DNA of 64,000 bases from Akebia trifoliata (GCA_017979445.1 CM030714.1:12685317-12749316); one strand, 5' to 3'. Positions 10,706-22,020 are shown, counted from the stretch's first letter. Numbers and translations are program-made. The notes: generated from the letters alone by a model not told the origin.

Positions 10706-11046
10706 TTGGAGGCCCTAAAGAAAGCTAAACATTTTTTCAATGTATGGGTTAGAAGTTTCAGAATGGGCTGATTTTTTGTGAGGATGGTCTCTATGATGAG
10801 GAGATCGTCCTCACCAAAAATCTCCGAAGCATCTAACCTAGTCAAAAGTGGTTTACAAAAAATGGGCGGTCCATGATTCTTTAACTTATAAACTAGGGTT
10901 ACAAGTTTCATAATGAGTTGATTTTTGGTGAGAATGATATTTTCACCATAGAGATTATCCTCACAAAAAATCAGCCCATTCCTAAGCTTGTAACCCCTAT
11001 TTTGAAATGTGTTTGGCACAATGTTTAGCACTCTTTAGGGCCTCTA
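10706..11046. mobile_element. Fold-back element (imperfect long inverted repeat)
   Basis: The left arm GGAGGCCCTAAAGAAAGCTA and onward returns inverted at about 10950-11044, ending CTTTAGGGCCTC. The arms also share GGGCTGATTTTTTGTGAGGA. The arms are about 110 bp with mismatches. There is no coding content. This is MITE-like, but a clear target duplication is not visible, so the superfamily is not assigned. Confidence 0.6.
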
Positions 11047-11989
11047 ATGACTTCTTGTGCTCTAGAAAAAAATCACACGAAGAAATCATCAGCAAAGTGG
11101 AGAATACTGCTGGGAAAAGGCATCTTGAACCCCACAAATCTTTCCATCCCGTTCAATTCCACCAATGTGATATATCCTTGTTTATAACTCTTCCGCTAGG
11201 ATGAAAAGGACATCAAAAATATTGGAAGGGAAATTCATTGAATGAAATGAACCATGCAATAATGAGAATGCATTCTTTGACTAACTGAATCTATGTAGCC
11301 AATTTTACCCAGGATCCAATAGTCTTTGACATGTATATTTTTATAGAAATGCTTGTCTTCTTGTGATCTCCCCGGTGATCACCTCATGAGCTAGAGCAAC
11401 TTTTTTACAAAGACCCGCCCTCAAGATGACATTGAGTTGGAAACCTATTGCGACGTGTTGGTTCCATTGAATTTGGGACAAGTCACCTCAAAATCCACTT
11501 CAGTCGAATCGACAGCTAATTTTAAAGTCCACTTAAAGAGTATTAAAACTATGAAAAATTTATATGTAGGACTACTCAAAAATCACAATAGGTAAAGATG
11601 TTTTATAATTTGGGTATGAAAGTAGCTTTCTAAATTTAAAAGAACACTTTCCTTACTAACTTAGTAAGAATTCAAATCTTACTAAGGATCGTTGGGCCCA
11701 CATAGATTATCATATTGGCAACCCACCACAACATCCTTTTAGATTTCTCCACAAAACCCAAATTTTTTTTTTTAGAAAGAAAAGAAGTAAATTGTGGAGT
11801 AATTCTCAACGATTGACTTATTTTCTTTCTTTCTAATTGTGGTGTAATAAGTAAAAGTTGGGGTAATAGCAGCTCTCTTTTCTTAATGACCCCACCCTTC
11901 ATTAAGAAATTGCAAAAGTCTCCATGATCCATCTATAAACACAAAGAAAGGTCATCAAGAAGACTTTAATGCAATCACAAATACTTGAA
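11047..11989. other. Intergenic, nothing recognised
   Basis: AT-rich sequence with short homopolymer runs. No exon, RNA gene or repeat family was recognised. Confidence 0.5.
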
Positions 11990-12183
11990 ATGGCTGAGAC
12001 TTTGAGTTTAACTGCTGAACATGGTGATGTTGACGCTCTATACACAGCACTTGGGAGAGATCCCTTTATTCTTGAAGAGATCAACAAAGTTCCATTTTCA
12101 ACTACACCTTTACACATAGCAGCATCCTATGGGAAAACAGATTTTGCAATTGAGATCATGGTCTTAATGCCTTCATTCGCTTG
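11990..12183 (+). pseudogene. Ankyrin-protein first exon, broken
   Basis: From ATG at 11990 the frame reads MAETLSLTAEHGDVDALY, then PFSTTPLHIAASYGKTDFA, the N-terminal ankyrin repeats of BDA1-like proteins. It stops at TGA (12181-12183), where relatives continue through an SFA-Arg-x-Leu type stretch. The downstream codons still resemble NLDNH, so the stop looks like a CGA to TGA change. The rest of the ankyrin region is not found, and a gypsy element begins 356 bp downstream. It matches the kind of first exon missing from the two PGG exons but lies on their 3' side. Confidence 0.75.
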
Positions 12184-12539
12184 AAACTTAGATAATCATT
12201 AGGGTGGTACAAAACTTTGTTTAGATTGGCTCTGGTATATACGATCATAAGGTTTCTGTAATCCATACATGAGGGTACAAGACAATGAAAGTCTAACCTG
12301 AAAGAAGAGGAGAACCATACAATCAAATATGAATGTAGAAGAGACTGCACAACTGTGTAGTTATTTTCTGATTTTATTATGTATGTTTGCTATTTAACTC
12401 ATATGAGATCTCCAAGCACATTTAGATTTTTTTTTTCCTTGTAAACTTGGGTTTTTTGAAGACTTCAATTCTGAATAGATTTACTAGTATGAGTATAATA
12501 CTGATTTTAGTTCATATTTCCTTGTCTTAGCAACATATC

Positions 12540-13075
12540 TGTAGATGCAGGAAATTGCTCTACACTTTTCTTCTCTCCTGGCTCGGGCGGACCTGCAAAT
12601 CAGCCCACTCCGACGATCAAGTTAGACAAATTGATCAGTGTAATTTAGTTTTTTTTAGAGAAGAAGAAAAAGATCCAAAAACCTTTATCCATAATCCTCT
12701 TTTATAGGCATACCACTTGATCGTTTTCTATGCCACCCTTTGAAATGACTAAGGGCAGTTAGCTCACTCCCTGACATGTCAGCTGTAGGAGTCGTTGCAA
12801 CTGCTCTGTCACTTCTGGCATGACTGGGGCTGGTCTGACATGACGTGGGTTGTTAGTACTGTCAATCAATGGCACACCTATCGGGACCGCCTATCCGACC
12901 TACAATGTCATTACCCGTGATATCTAATTGATCGGTGACACCGGTCCGAGCTACACATCCGCTCGCTACCGAGGAGTTTAACAACTGAACCTACATATCA
13001 AGTCACCCAATCTTCGAATATACTTCCGAGATCGAAATCATGCCACGTGTTCATATTCAAGAATTTCCCCCAACA
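12540..13075 (-). repeat. Gypsy 3' LTR (element sense)
   Basis: It begins TGTAGATGCAGG and ends CCCCCAACA on the plus strand, giving TG...CA ends in either reading. It is colinear with 22021-22556 without indels. A reverse-strand TATAAAA sits at 12700-12706. Confidence 0.95.
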
Positions 13076-13090
13076 ATACCCCCTCTCGAG
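13076..13090 (-). promoter_or_regulatory. Polypurine tract
   Basis: Read on the minus strand, GAGAGGGGGTAT directly precedes the 3' LTR. This is the expected plus-strand primer site of the retroelement. Confidence 0.75.
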
Positions 13091-13449
13091 GGCTCGAGCA
13101 GATTGCTCGGGTGCTCGAGAATATTAATAAGTAATTGCAAATTGACACATGGCAGGCTCTCATTGGGTTTCAGCTGGGGTCAATGATTTCTTCAAGGCGA
13201 ACCGTTACCTAGCCTTTTCGTTCTTCTAGGGCGGCGGTTGGTAGAGCTACTCTCGTGAGGTGCACAACGTCTGCAGAGTTGTGCGGCGCATTTATGTACA
13301 GAGTACACATGGCGTTCTGTGGACAGCTTGATTCATGTGCGAATTTCGAACGGTCATATCGGATCTCCCAGCAATTAATGCCTCATCATTATTGGCTTAA
13401 GAGGTCCCAGCCGTTGATTTCAATCGCGCATCTCGAGGCTTCTCTTGTT

Positions 13450-13457
13450 TATAAATA
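13450..13457 (+). promoter_or_regulatory. TATA box of the antisense gene
   Basis: TATAAATA is followed about 25-35 bp later by a pyrimidine/CA-rich stretch suitable for plant transcription starts. It lies about 250 bp upstream of the first ATG of the antisense gene at 13708 and is oriented opposite to gag-pol. Promoter function is inferred. Confidence 0.55.
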
Positions 13458-13707
13458 CCCCATCCATTTCTCATTTTCACTTTCATTCTCACTTGCCTTG
13501 TCGTTACCCTGCCCTTCTGCCTTCTCATGCCTTCTTTGCCTTTGCCAGCATCTCCATTCGTGCCCCTGCTGCTCCTTCTCAGTTCCTTCGCGCCACCAGT
13601 CGTTCAGTCACCCAAGGTTTCTGGGTCCTCAGGAGGAGAGAATAAGGTAACCAAAACAAGGTCTCTCCCTCTCCTCCGCCTCTGCCCTCTTTCCTCTCTC
13701 TCCATTC

Positions 13708-15501
13708 ATGGCCAGGGGGAAATCTTATTCCCCCGCCTGCCCTCCCCTTGAGCTGGTTAGGGACACATTTGGTGTCCCTGACAGCGTGGGCATGTCCTAT
13801 GTGGATGATGCCACGCAACTCAGAGGTAGTCCCCCTGGTACCACAGTGGTGCACTGGGGGCAACTAAAAGCAGGCCTCAGAGTCCCTCTAAGTAGGTTGA
13901 CTCGGGAGGTCCTAAATTTTTATAGGAGGGCTCCTGGCCAAATGAGCAAAAATTTCTTCCAACTCATCAATGCCTTTGAGCACATGAACAACAGTTTGGA
14001 GGAGGGCCTCCAACTCGGGCTCTGGGACATCAGGGCCCAGTTTGCATTAAAGAAGCGCCCGAACATGTCGGGCTTCTTTTACTTGTCAAAGAGGAGAGGG
14101 AAGCCGTCCTTAGTCGAGTTGCCGGACTCGGACAAGGAGTGGTTTTTGTTCCCGATCCAGATGGCCGGGCAATGGGAAAATGTTCCAGGGGACGAGCTTC
14201 CCCCTCTCGCCTTCTCATCCTTCAACCCTCAAGGTGAGCCTTACTAATTACTTCCCGTCTTGCTTCCTGACCTGCATTTCTTTGTCTCTATGGCTTTCTG
14301 ATCAATTGGTTGAATGATATTGCAGATCCGAGCAAGGATAAGTTCCCGGGAGATTCGGTGGTGATCGCCCATCTTCTTGCGAACCCCGAACTCTACGATC
14401 AAGTCACCGCTCTTCTCCTTCCCACCATCCGCCGGTTCGACATGGCGCTCCAATCCAAGCGCCCCCCACCAATCCTCGGCTCAGACTTCGAGGAGGAAGT
14501 TGCAGAGGTTCCCCCCACCCTGCCCACTGGAGCTTCTGGGGTGGGGAGTACTGCTCTGGAAGAGGAAGAAGAGGAAGACCATCGGCCTTTTCTTAAGAGG
14601 ATAAGGAGGGGGCCCCGTTCCCTGGCCCCGGTACTTCAGCTACCCCCACCTCCGACTCCCGAGGAGACTAGTCGTCCAGCCGAGCCATCCCAGACATCCT
14701 CGGCTGGATCGGCGCAGAGGGAAAATATGCCCCCTCCTTCTCCATGGGTGGTACAACCCATGGTCAGGGGGAGGCTAGTGTCTGATAGGAACTCAACCTT
14801 ATCTGACCCAGCAGTAGCCAGGGTGATTTTCGATGCGTCCGCGCTCCCGCGTGACGTGGAGAAGGTTCGCCTGAGTTTTGCCGCTGATTCGGCAAAATTT
14901 TCATGCGACGCATTCCGAGCCTTAGCCGTGGTAAGCCACTTGTTTTTTCTTTTGATTTGCTATATCTTTTCCGTTCTTTCATCCTTCTAACGCTGTTTCC
15001 TTCTTCCTGATCAGGCTCAACACGCCATGGCCAAGCTTGTGGAATCTCGCGACGCTTTCCTGGATAACCTTAGGGCCGCGTGTTCTTCAATTTCAGGCTG
15101 AAAGGGATGCAACTGCGGCCAATTCCCAGAGGCTCCAATCGAGCTTGGATAGCGCACTATCCGAGCTGGAGCAGAGCAAAGATAAGCTGGCCCTGGCGGA
15201 GGGGAAGATCTCTTCCCTGGAAGAGCTGGTGAGAGCGAAGGAGGTGAAGCAAGAAAGAGCTCTACAAGACCAGCTCAACTCCCTCCAAGCCTAGTTGGAC
15301 TCCTCAGAGGAAGCCTGGGAGAAGGCTTACAACAAGTTAAAAGCGAAGCTACGGAAAACCGAGGCTGCAGCAAAAAAGTCGGAGGTGATCCCAGAAGCTG
15401 CTCCCATTGCCACTCCCGAACCGAGTCTCGAAGTTCCAGCTGCACCAGTTGAAGACCAAGCCCCCGATGATGCCGCGATTGCCATTGAAACGGATGCATA
15501 A
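13708..15501 (+). pseudogene. Antisense extra gene (aORF) of the Tat element, three exons, disrupted
   Basis: The reading frame is antisense to gag-pol. Exon 1 (13708-14233) ends at GTGAGC. Exon 2 (14326-14930) follows TTGCAG and ends at GTAAGC. Exon 3 starts at 15015 after GATCAG. Exons 1 and 2 join in frame. The product opens with an LVRDTFGVPDSVGMSYVDD region, has the conserved block FFYLSKRRGKPSLVELP, an acidic and Pro-rich middle, and a long predicted coiled coil in exon 3. Exon 3 is broken by a frameshift (stop at 15099-15101 in the incoming frame) and by TAG at 15292-15294, where CAG is expected. Similar antisense ORFs are known from Tat elements; their function is unknown. Confidence 0.75.
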
Positions 15502-15698
15502 TTTCTTTTTTTTTTCTTTTTTTTCCTTTTTGTGACACAATTTTGTAACTCCATGTGTAAATCTCCTTTTGATGTTAATGGAAATATATATTTTTTGTGT
15601 CAACTTTTGTGCCTTCCGTTTTTTTTTACTTTTTTTCTCTTTTTTTTTATGTTAAGGTCTATTGTTTAAGAACCCCGGAATAATTAACTCTACCTAAC

Positions 15699-16578
15699 TC
15701 CAACTCCTCAGTTGGGCTTGGCTCCCATGAAGGGGCCAAGGCTTTAGCTCCGAACCAACTCCTCAATTGGGCTCGGCTCCTGTTGAGGGGCCGAGGCTTT
15801 GCCCTTAGACCAACTTCTCAGTTGGGCTTGGCTCCCATGAAGGGGCCAAGGCTTTAGCTCCGAACCAACTCCTCAGTTGGGCTTGGCTCCCATGAAGGGG
15901 CCAAGGCTTTAGCTTCGAACCAACTCCTCAGTTGGGCTCGGCTCCTGTTAAGGGGCCGAGGCTTTGCCCTTAGACCAACTCCTCAGTTAGGCTTGGCTCC
16001 CATGAAGGGGCCAAGGCTTTAGCTCTGAACCAACTCCTCAGTTGGGCTCTGCTCCTGTTGAGGGGCCGAGGCTTTGCCCTTAGACCAACTCCTCAGTTGG
16101 GCTTGGCTCCCATGAAAGGGCTAAGGCTTTAGCTCCGAACCAACTCCTTAATTGGGCTCGACTCCTGTTAAGGGGCAGAGGCTTTGCCCTTAGACCAACT
16201 CCTCAGTTGGGCTTGGCTCCCATGAAGGGGCCAAGGCTTTAGCTTCGAACCAACTCCTTAGTTGGGCTCAGCTCCTGTTGAGGGGCCGAGGCTTTACCCT
16301 TAGACCAACTCCTCAGTTGGGCTTGGCTCCCGTGAAGGGGCCAAGGTTTTAGCTCTGAACCAACTTCTCAGTTGGGCTCGGCTCCTGTTAAAGGGTCGAG
16401 GTTTTGCCCTTAGACCAACTCCTCAGTTGGGTTTGGCTCCCGTGAAGGGGCCAAGGCTTTACTCCGAACCAACTCCTCAGTTGGGCTCGGCTCCTGTTAA
16501 GGGGCCAAGGCTTTGCCCTTAGACCAACTCTTCAGTTGGGTTTGGCTCCCGTGAAGGGGCCAAGGCTTTGCTCTTGTA
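15699..16578. repeat. Tandem array, 16 monomers of about 55 bp in two alternating types
   Basis: Type A contains CTTGGCTCC, then CATGAA, then GGGGCCAAG. Type B contains CTCGGCTCC, then TGTTGA, then GGGGCCGAG. The order is ABAABABABABABABA, so the true unit is a 110-bp dimer with one extra A. Every monomer starts with CCAACT, four bases, then AGTTGG or close to it. Each monomer can thus form two hairpins. The array lies between integrase and the antisense gene and would be 3'UTR for the latter. Confidence 0.9.
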
Positions 16579-16604
16579 GTAGGCATAGATGCGAAACTAA
16601 TTGT

Positions 16605-17700
16605 TTATTGATAGTATTTCTTTAAATTGAATACATTCCATGGTGACTGGATTTCATCCCCTGCTGGTGTTTCCAAGTAATATGCACCTGACTCCCCGAC
16701 TTTTCTTACGATATACGGTCCTTCCCAGTTAGGGCCGAGCTTTCCACTGTTGACTTCCTTAGTATTTGAAAAAACCTTTCGTACCACCATGTCGCCGACC
16801 TGGAATTCCCTATGCCGCACCTTCCGATCATAAAACCTTTTCAATACTTGTTGGTATCGGGCCAATCTTTCCACGACCTTCTCCCGCGTTTCATCCAACC
16901 AGTCCAAATTTTGGGCTACCATTTCATCGTTAAGCTATGCTTCGACTACTTGCGTTCTAGTAGTAGGGACCTGTATCTCGGTTGGGATGATAGCTTCAGT
17001 CCCATATGCCAACTCGAATGGAGTGAAACCTGTTGCTCTTCTTGGTGTAGTCCGGTAGGCCCAGAGTACGCTATGTAGCTCGTCCACCCACCTCCCTTTA
17101 TATTCCGTCAACTTCTTCTTTAAGTTCCCGAGGATCGTTTTGTTGGATGCTTCCGCCTGCCCGTTACCTTGGGGATACCTTGGTGATGACTGTAGTGATC
17201 GAATTTCGTACTCCCTGAAGTACGATTGTACGCGGTTGCCCTTGAACTGCGTTCCGTTATCGGAGATCAGTGCATAGGGGATTCCGAAGCACGTTATGAT
17301 ATGCTCCCAAGTGAACTTGATAACTTCCTCTTCCCTAATTCGTGTGAGGGGGACAGCTTCCACCCATTTAGTAAAATAATCTGTAGCTACTAGGATGAAT
17401 AGCTTACCCCCTTTTCCCCGAGGTAGTGGTCCAACGATGTTCATTCCCCTATTGAAAATGGCCAGGGTGACTTCATAGGATGGAGTTCGCTGGCCGGCTG
17501 CAGATGCATAGGGGCATGTCTTTGGCATTGATTGCAAGTGCTTACGTACTCTTTAAAATCTTCATGCATCCTGGGCCAAAAGTAGCCCTGATTGATCACC
17601 TTATTGGCGAGCGACCGTCCTCCCGAATGATTGCCACAGATTCCTTCGTGGATTTCCGCCATTATACAGCTCCCCTCCAATGATAGCATATTTACGGACC
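16605..17700 (-). pseudogene. Gypsy integrase, disrupted
   Basis: The HHCC zinc finger lies at about 17700-17480 (YFWPRMHEDF, then CNQCQRH). The catalytic core shows D in ATDYFTKWVE, D in SDNGTQFKG and E in GNGQAEASNKT, so the DDE triad is kept. The C-terminal part to 16605 includes KRFYDRKVRHREFQVGDMV and GPNWEGPYIV. There are frameshifts near 17660-17690 and 17440-17540 and an in-frame TAG at 16935-16937. In an intact element it would insert the cDNA. Confidence 0.9.
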
Positions 17701-18275
17701 TGTCGAAGTAATTTTCTGGCTTCCCTCTTGTCTGCTTGCAGAACCTTTGAGTGTAGATACTGCGTGAACTCTTCTATCCATCCCGAGGTTCTTCCAACCT
17801 GTGCGCATTCCCTTCCCTCGTGTTCGATGCTTGCTTGAGGCAGGTATTCCACCGGTAAAGACCGTCCTTCCGTTTCCCCTAGCATTGAGGCAATGTAATC
17901 CAACAAATCTGCATGCATGTTCTCATCCCTCGGTATTTGGCATATCTCCACTTGGTCGAACTTCCTAATCTCCTATTTTACTGAGATTAGATACTTCGCC
18001 ATGCGTTCGTCCTTTGTTTCGAATTTCCTATTGCACTGGTTTGCTATAAGTTGGGAATCGGTAGATAGCTTTATCCGGGCGATTTTTAACTCGCTTGCCA
18101 TTCTCAACCCGTGGATGACTGCCTCGTATTCAATTTCATTATTCGATGTCCCATACCCAAGCTTGATTATCTTTTCCAGTCTGTCGTTCCTCGGTGTTAC
18201 AAGTACTATTCCCACCCTCGAGCTCGAGTAATTTGATGAACCATCGACGAAAATTTTCCAGCCTGCTTGTCCCAC
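17701..18275 (-). pseudogene. Second (acquired) RNase H domain plus linker
   Basis: The frame reads WKIFVDGSSNYSSSRVGIVL, then NNEIEYEAVIHGLR, then LSTDSQLIANQ, the D-E-D core of an RNase H distinct from the RT-linked one. An in-frame TAG lies at 17973-17975, after which the linker (VEICQIPRDENMHADLL) continues in the same frame. It is offset by a frameshift near 18270 from the upstream part. Two RNase H domains are a Tat-lineage trait. Confidence 0.85.
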
Positions 18276-18319
18276 AACTTCACTTCTTCCGCCCCTTCGT
18301 CCTCGTTTTCCAACTCTTC

Positions 18320-19706
18320 TCAGTTCGGATCTTCAGCCGGGAAATCAACGAGGAAGTCTGCCAATACCTGTCCTTTTAATGCTATCCGTGACTCAAATTG
18401 TAAGTCATATTCGTCGAGGATTACAGCCCATCTCGCCATCCTCCTAGATTTTTCAGATCCGTGCATCATCTCTTTCAATGGGCTGTCTGTCACAACTCGA
18501 ACACGGTGTGAAAGGAAGTAAGGCCTGAGCTTGTGCGCTGAGTAGACGAGCGACAATCCCACCTTCTCCATCCTGGTGTACCTCATCTCTGATAGGCCCA
18601 ACGTTTTGCTGACATAGTAGATAGGGTATTCCCATCCCATATCAACTTTAAAGAGAACCGAGCTTACTGAAGATGAACTTGTTGCCAGGTAGATTCCCAA
18701 CTCCTCCTCCTTCTTCCGGAGAGCTGAGGATCGATGGCTGCCCTAAATACTTCTTCAGGCCGCTGAACGCTGCCTCGCACTCTACACCCCAGGTGAAGTT
18801 CTTTTCTTTTTGCAACAATTTGAAGAGTGGACGACATCGATCAGATACCCTGGAGATAAACCTGTTTAGTGCAGCTATTCTCCCTGCTAATTTTTGCACC
18901 TGCTTTTGGTTAGCGAGGCTCGGCATTTCCACCAACACCTGAATCTGGTCTGGGTTGGCCTCAATGCCTCTCCTGGTGATGATGTGCCCGAGGAATTTCT
19001 CAGAGGAGACCGCGAAAACACACTTCTTCGAATTTAGCTTCATTCGAAAACTCCTTAGTCGATTGAAGGTTTGCTTGAGGTTCGTCAGATGGTCTCCTGC
19101 TTCCTTGCTTTTTACCAGTAAATCGTCGATATATACCTCTACGATCTTTCCGATTAATCTTTCGAACATCTTTGTCACGAGTCTCGAGTAAGTGGCCCCG
19201 GTATTTCTCAAGCCGAACGGCATGACCTTAAACCAGAACAGCCCTTGCTCGGTGATGAATGATGTTTGTTCCTGGTCCTCCACTGCTAGAGGGATTTGGT
19301 TATACCCCGAGTAATCGTCCATAAATGACATTCTCTCATGCCTGGCAGTAGCGTCGACCAACCTATTGATCCTTGGCAGCGGGAAGCTATCCTTTGGACA
19401 TGCCTTGTTTAGGTTTGTAAAGTCGATGCACACTCTCACCCTCCCGTCCTTCTTCGGTACTGCCACTATATTCGCTATCCACTCTGGGTAATCTACTTCC
19501 CTGATAAACCCAGCCTTCAATAGCTTCTTGATCTCCTCATTTACCCCCTGCCTGAGGCGCGGAGAAAGCCTCCTCGACTTCTGCCTAACAGGTCGGAAGT
19601 TTTGTTCAATATTTAGTCTATGGCACGTCACCAGGGGGTCGATTCCAAGCATGTCTCCTAATGACCACACAAACACGTCCTTGTTCGCCCTCAGAAGTTG
19701 GAGCAA
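18320..19706 (-). pseudogene. Gypsy reverse transcriptase and RT-linked RNase H
   Basis: The RT shows VDYPEWIANIVAVPKKDG, SFMDDYSGYNQI, the palm motif VYIDDLLVKS and the thumb region QKLAGRIAALNRF. A frameshift in the GGAGGAGGAG run near 18700 separates it from the degenerate RNase H (IYYVSKTL, LVYSAHKLRPYFLSH). An in-frame TGA ends that part at 18320-18322. The first codon called at 19704-19706 is TTG and not a real start, because the frame is continuous with protease upstream. Confidence 0.93.
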
Positions 19707-19901
19707 TGCTGCCTTCTCCTCCTACAACATCATGGTGTCAATACTAACTAGCTGACCTCTGTCATCGCCGAGATCCACGGCTTCGACTTCCTCAACTGTT
19801 ATCCACTGCTCCCGTTGTGGCTGCTTCTGTAATTGCTATGATGCTTCGCTCCCAGTTGGTGGCTCCTTTATCTTCTTCTGAGGAATGGCCACAGTGCCTC
19901 G

Positions 19902-20441
19902 TCAGTGTTTCAAGGTCAGGTGAAAACATCTCTGCGCCATCTCCTGGTCACCCCTGATCTCCATTATTATTTCCTTACTCGGGAAATGAATAACTTGATG
20001 ATAGGTTGACAAGACTGCCTTCATCTCGTGTATCCACCTCCGCCCCAGGATCGCGCTATAGGCTGAGTCTGCATCTATTACCACGAATCTTGTCATTACC
20101 ACTTTTGATCCTACTGTGACCAGGAGTGTGATTTCTCCCACCGAACTGCTCGGAGCACCATTGAACCCATAAACGAGGGTCGGTGTCGGTTTCAAACTCT
20201 CTGAAACCCCCATCCTCTTTGCCGCACTTAGGAAAAGAATATCCACTGCGCTTCCCGAATCCACCAGTATCCTACAGAGCTCGACGTTTCCCACTGGGAG
20301 TACGATCACTAGTGCGTCCTGATGGGGCCTTGCCGTTCCCCTCAGGTCATCCTCTGTGAACACAATTGCCCAGGAATCCGCTCCGTTGCTCGTCGTTCCT
20401 GCCACCCGTACTCCTGATGCCACACTGTTAACCCCAACCAT
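19902..20441 (-). pseudogene. Gypsy aspartic protease
   Basis: The retropepsin-like domain has the active-site motif ILVDSGSAVDIL at about residues 58-69, and later AYSAILGRRWIHEM. It is in frame with gag, separated by TGA codons at 20616-20618 and 20445-20447. It is in frame with RT, separated by TGA at 19902-19904 and TAG at 19836-19838 and 19722-19724. All five are TGA or TAG, which fits decay at CGA and CAG codons. Confidence 0.88.
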
Positions 20442-20615
20442 ATGTCAGATCGTTTTTACTCTTTCCTGAATCACCTGCCTAGATGGCACTTCGGCCCCCA
20501 ACACCCCTGTGATGGTATGAACTATCCTACGTTCTTCCATCTCTTGACGCCCTCCTTTAGTCGGCCTTCTTTGTTCGGGCTTCCGTTCGGCTCTCTCGGC
20601 AATTTCCCCTTTTCT

Positions 20616-21974
20616 TCATCTTCCCGCCGAGACATAACCTTTGAGTTTCCCTATTTCGATCATATCTTGGATGATATAGCGCAGCCTGTAACAATCCTCA
20701 GTAGGGTGGTCATCAGCCTCATGGTACTCGCAGTATGGTTTTTCGGGTTTCCCCTTATACCCCCGTGGTGGTTGAATGAAATCGGGTTCCCCCCTTATGT
20801 GCCTCAATATCACAGATAATTTTTCATTGAGCGGGGTATACACCCGGCCTCTTTTCCACCATGATTGCTCGTTCGAATCTCTCCGCCTTTTCTTGCTTCC
20901 TTCCCCCCCGAGGTGAGCCGGTACCTTTGTAGCATCCATTCCCCCTTCGTTGTTGGCCACTGTCTGAGCGCTTCGTCTCCTGCCTTTAACGGATTCTTCC
21001 ACGAGGATGTACTTTTCCACCTTTGCATACAAATCTTCCAAACGAGTTGGGTCAGACTTGATCAAAGACTCATGCAATCGTGTTCCCGGGATGACTGCAG
21101 CGATATACGCCGCACAGGCTGTTGCCTCATCCATGCCTTCTACATCCAGAGCCTTTGTTCGAAAACGAGTTACGAATGACCTGATACTCTCCCCGGGCTC
21201 CTGTTGGAGGTTAAATAGTGTGTTAACTCCGACCTTCTTCCTTCGTAGGTGCACGAACTGCCCAACAAATGTTTTCTCTAGCTCGGAAAAGTTCATAATG
21301 GACCCAGCTTGTAAATCCTGGAACCACATCATTGCCCCAAGCCTCAAAGTTAACGGAAATAGCTTGCAGAGTAATGGATCATCGTTCTGGTACAACACCA
21401 TCTGACTTCTGTAATGCAGAATATGGTCCATAGGATCTCGTGTTCCGTCATAGGTTTCAAACTTCGGCATGTGAAACGATCTGGGTGGTTCTGAATTCAT
21501 TATCATCGATGAGAATGGTGTCCCTTTGAGTTCTCGAATCGCGTTCCGCACCTTTTGCGCGGAATCCTTCCCTCGCGCGAATTTCTCATCCCTCCTCCTG
21601 AGCATTTCCTCCACTCCCTTCCTCGTCATTGTTTCCTTAACTTCAGAGCTTCCTTGCTGTATTTTGACTGCTGCTGAGTCTTCGTTCCAGTCTGCCTCTG
21701 TCCATGTTGTTTGGACAACAAAATTACTACTTCGCTCTACGCCTGGGTCTTCTTCGATTTTCGCATGCTCACCTAGCCTTTGCCTGAGTTCCTCATTTTC
21801 CCTCCTTACGTTCATTATCTCATCATTTTGTCTCTCCAACCCCCTGCGCATTTTCTCTCCCATCTCCGTGAGTAAGTTGTACATTGCAAGCATTGGGTCT
21901 TGCGCGTTTGGAGGTGAGTCTGCTGGTAGTGGATTTGATGGCTCTCCACGATTTTTGCCTCTAGCCCTTCCCAT
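20616..21974 (-). CDS. Gypsy gag
   Basis: This is an open frame of 452 residues starting 46 bp inside the 5' LTR border. An N-terminal coiled coil (EKMRRGLERQNDEIMNVRRE) precedes the capsid region with MPKFETYDGTRDPMDHIL and MMWFQDLQAGSIMNFSEL, then a basic stretch and a CX2H...HX4C knuckle (CEYHEADDHPTEDC). It would package element RNA. It ends at a TGA (20616-20618) in the continuous gag-pro frame, probably a decayed CGA. Gag is the longest intact frame in the element. Confidence 0.9.
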   Translation of the reverse strand: MGRARGKNRGEPSNPLPADSPPNAQDPMLAMYNLLTEMGEKMRRGLERQNDEIMNVRRENEELRQRLGEHAKIEEDPGVERSSNFVVQTTWTEADWNEDSAAVKIQQGSSEVKETMTRKGVEEMLRRRDEKFARGKDSAQKVRNAIRELKGTPFSSMIMNSEPPRSFHMPKFETYDGTRDPMDHILHYRSQMVLYQNDDPLLCKLFPLTLRLGAMMWFQDLQAGSIMNFSELEKTFVGQFVHLRRKKVGVNTLFNLQQEPGESIRSFVTRFRTKALDVEGMDEATACAAYIAAVIPGTRLHESLIKSDPTRLEDLYAKVEKYILVEESVKGRRRSAQTVANNEGGMDATKVPAHLGGEGSKKRRRDSNEQSWWKRGRVYTPLNEKLSVILRHIRGEPDFIQPPRGYKGKPEKPYCEYHEADDHPTEDCYRLRYIIQDMIEIGKLKGYVSAGR

Positions 21975-22000
21975 CTTGGTCGTTTTTCTCCTTGTAAAAT

Positions 22001-22018
22001 CCTCACAGACGGTGCCAA
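22001..22018 (-). promoter_or_regulatory. Primer binding site
   Basis: Read on the minus strand, TTGGCACCGTCTGTGAGG follows the 5' LTR after two bases. Its position and TGG start fit tRNA priming. I do not assign the tRNA. Confidence 0.7.
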
Positions 22019-22020
22019 GT

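Noticed and set aside
14377..14604. Overlapping frames in the antisense gene region (also 13527-13863, 14764-14982, 15093-15278)
   Set aside because: Shadows of the better-supported three-exon antisense gene.
15699..16578. CRISPR-like array
   Set aside because: Monomers are contiguous 55-bp tandem repeats without spacers, inside a plant retrotransposon.
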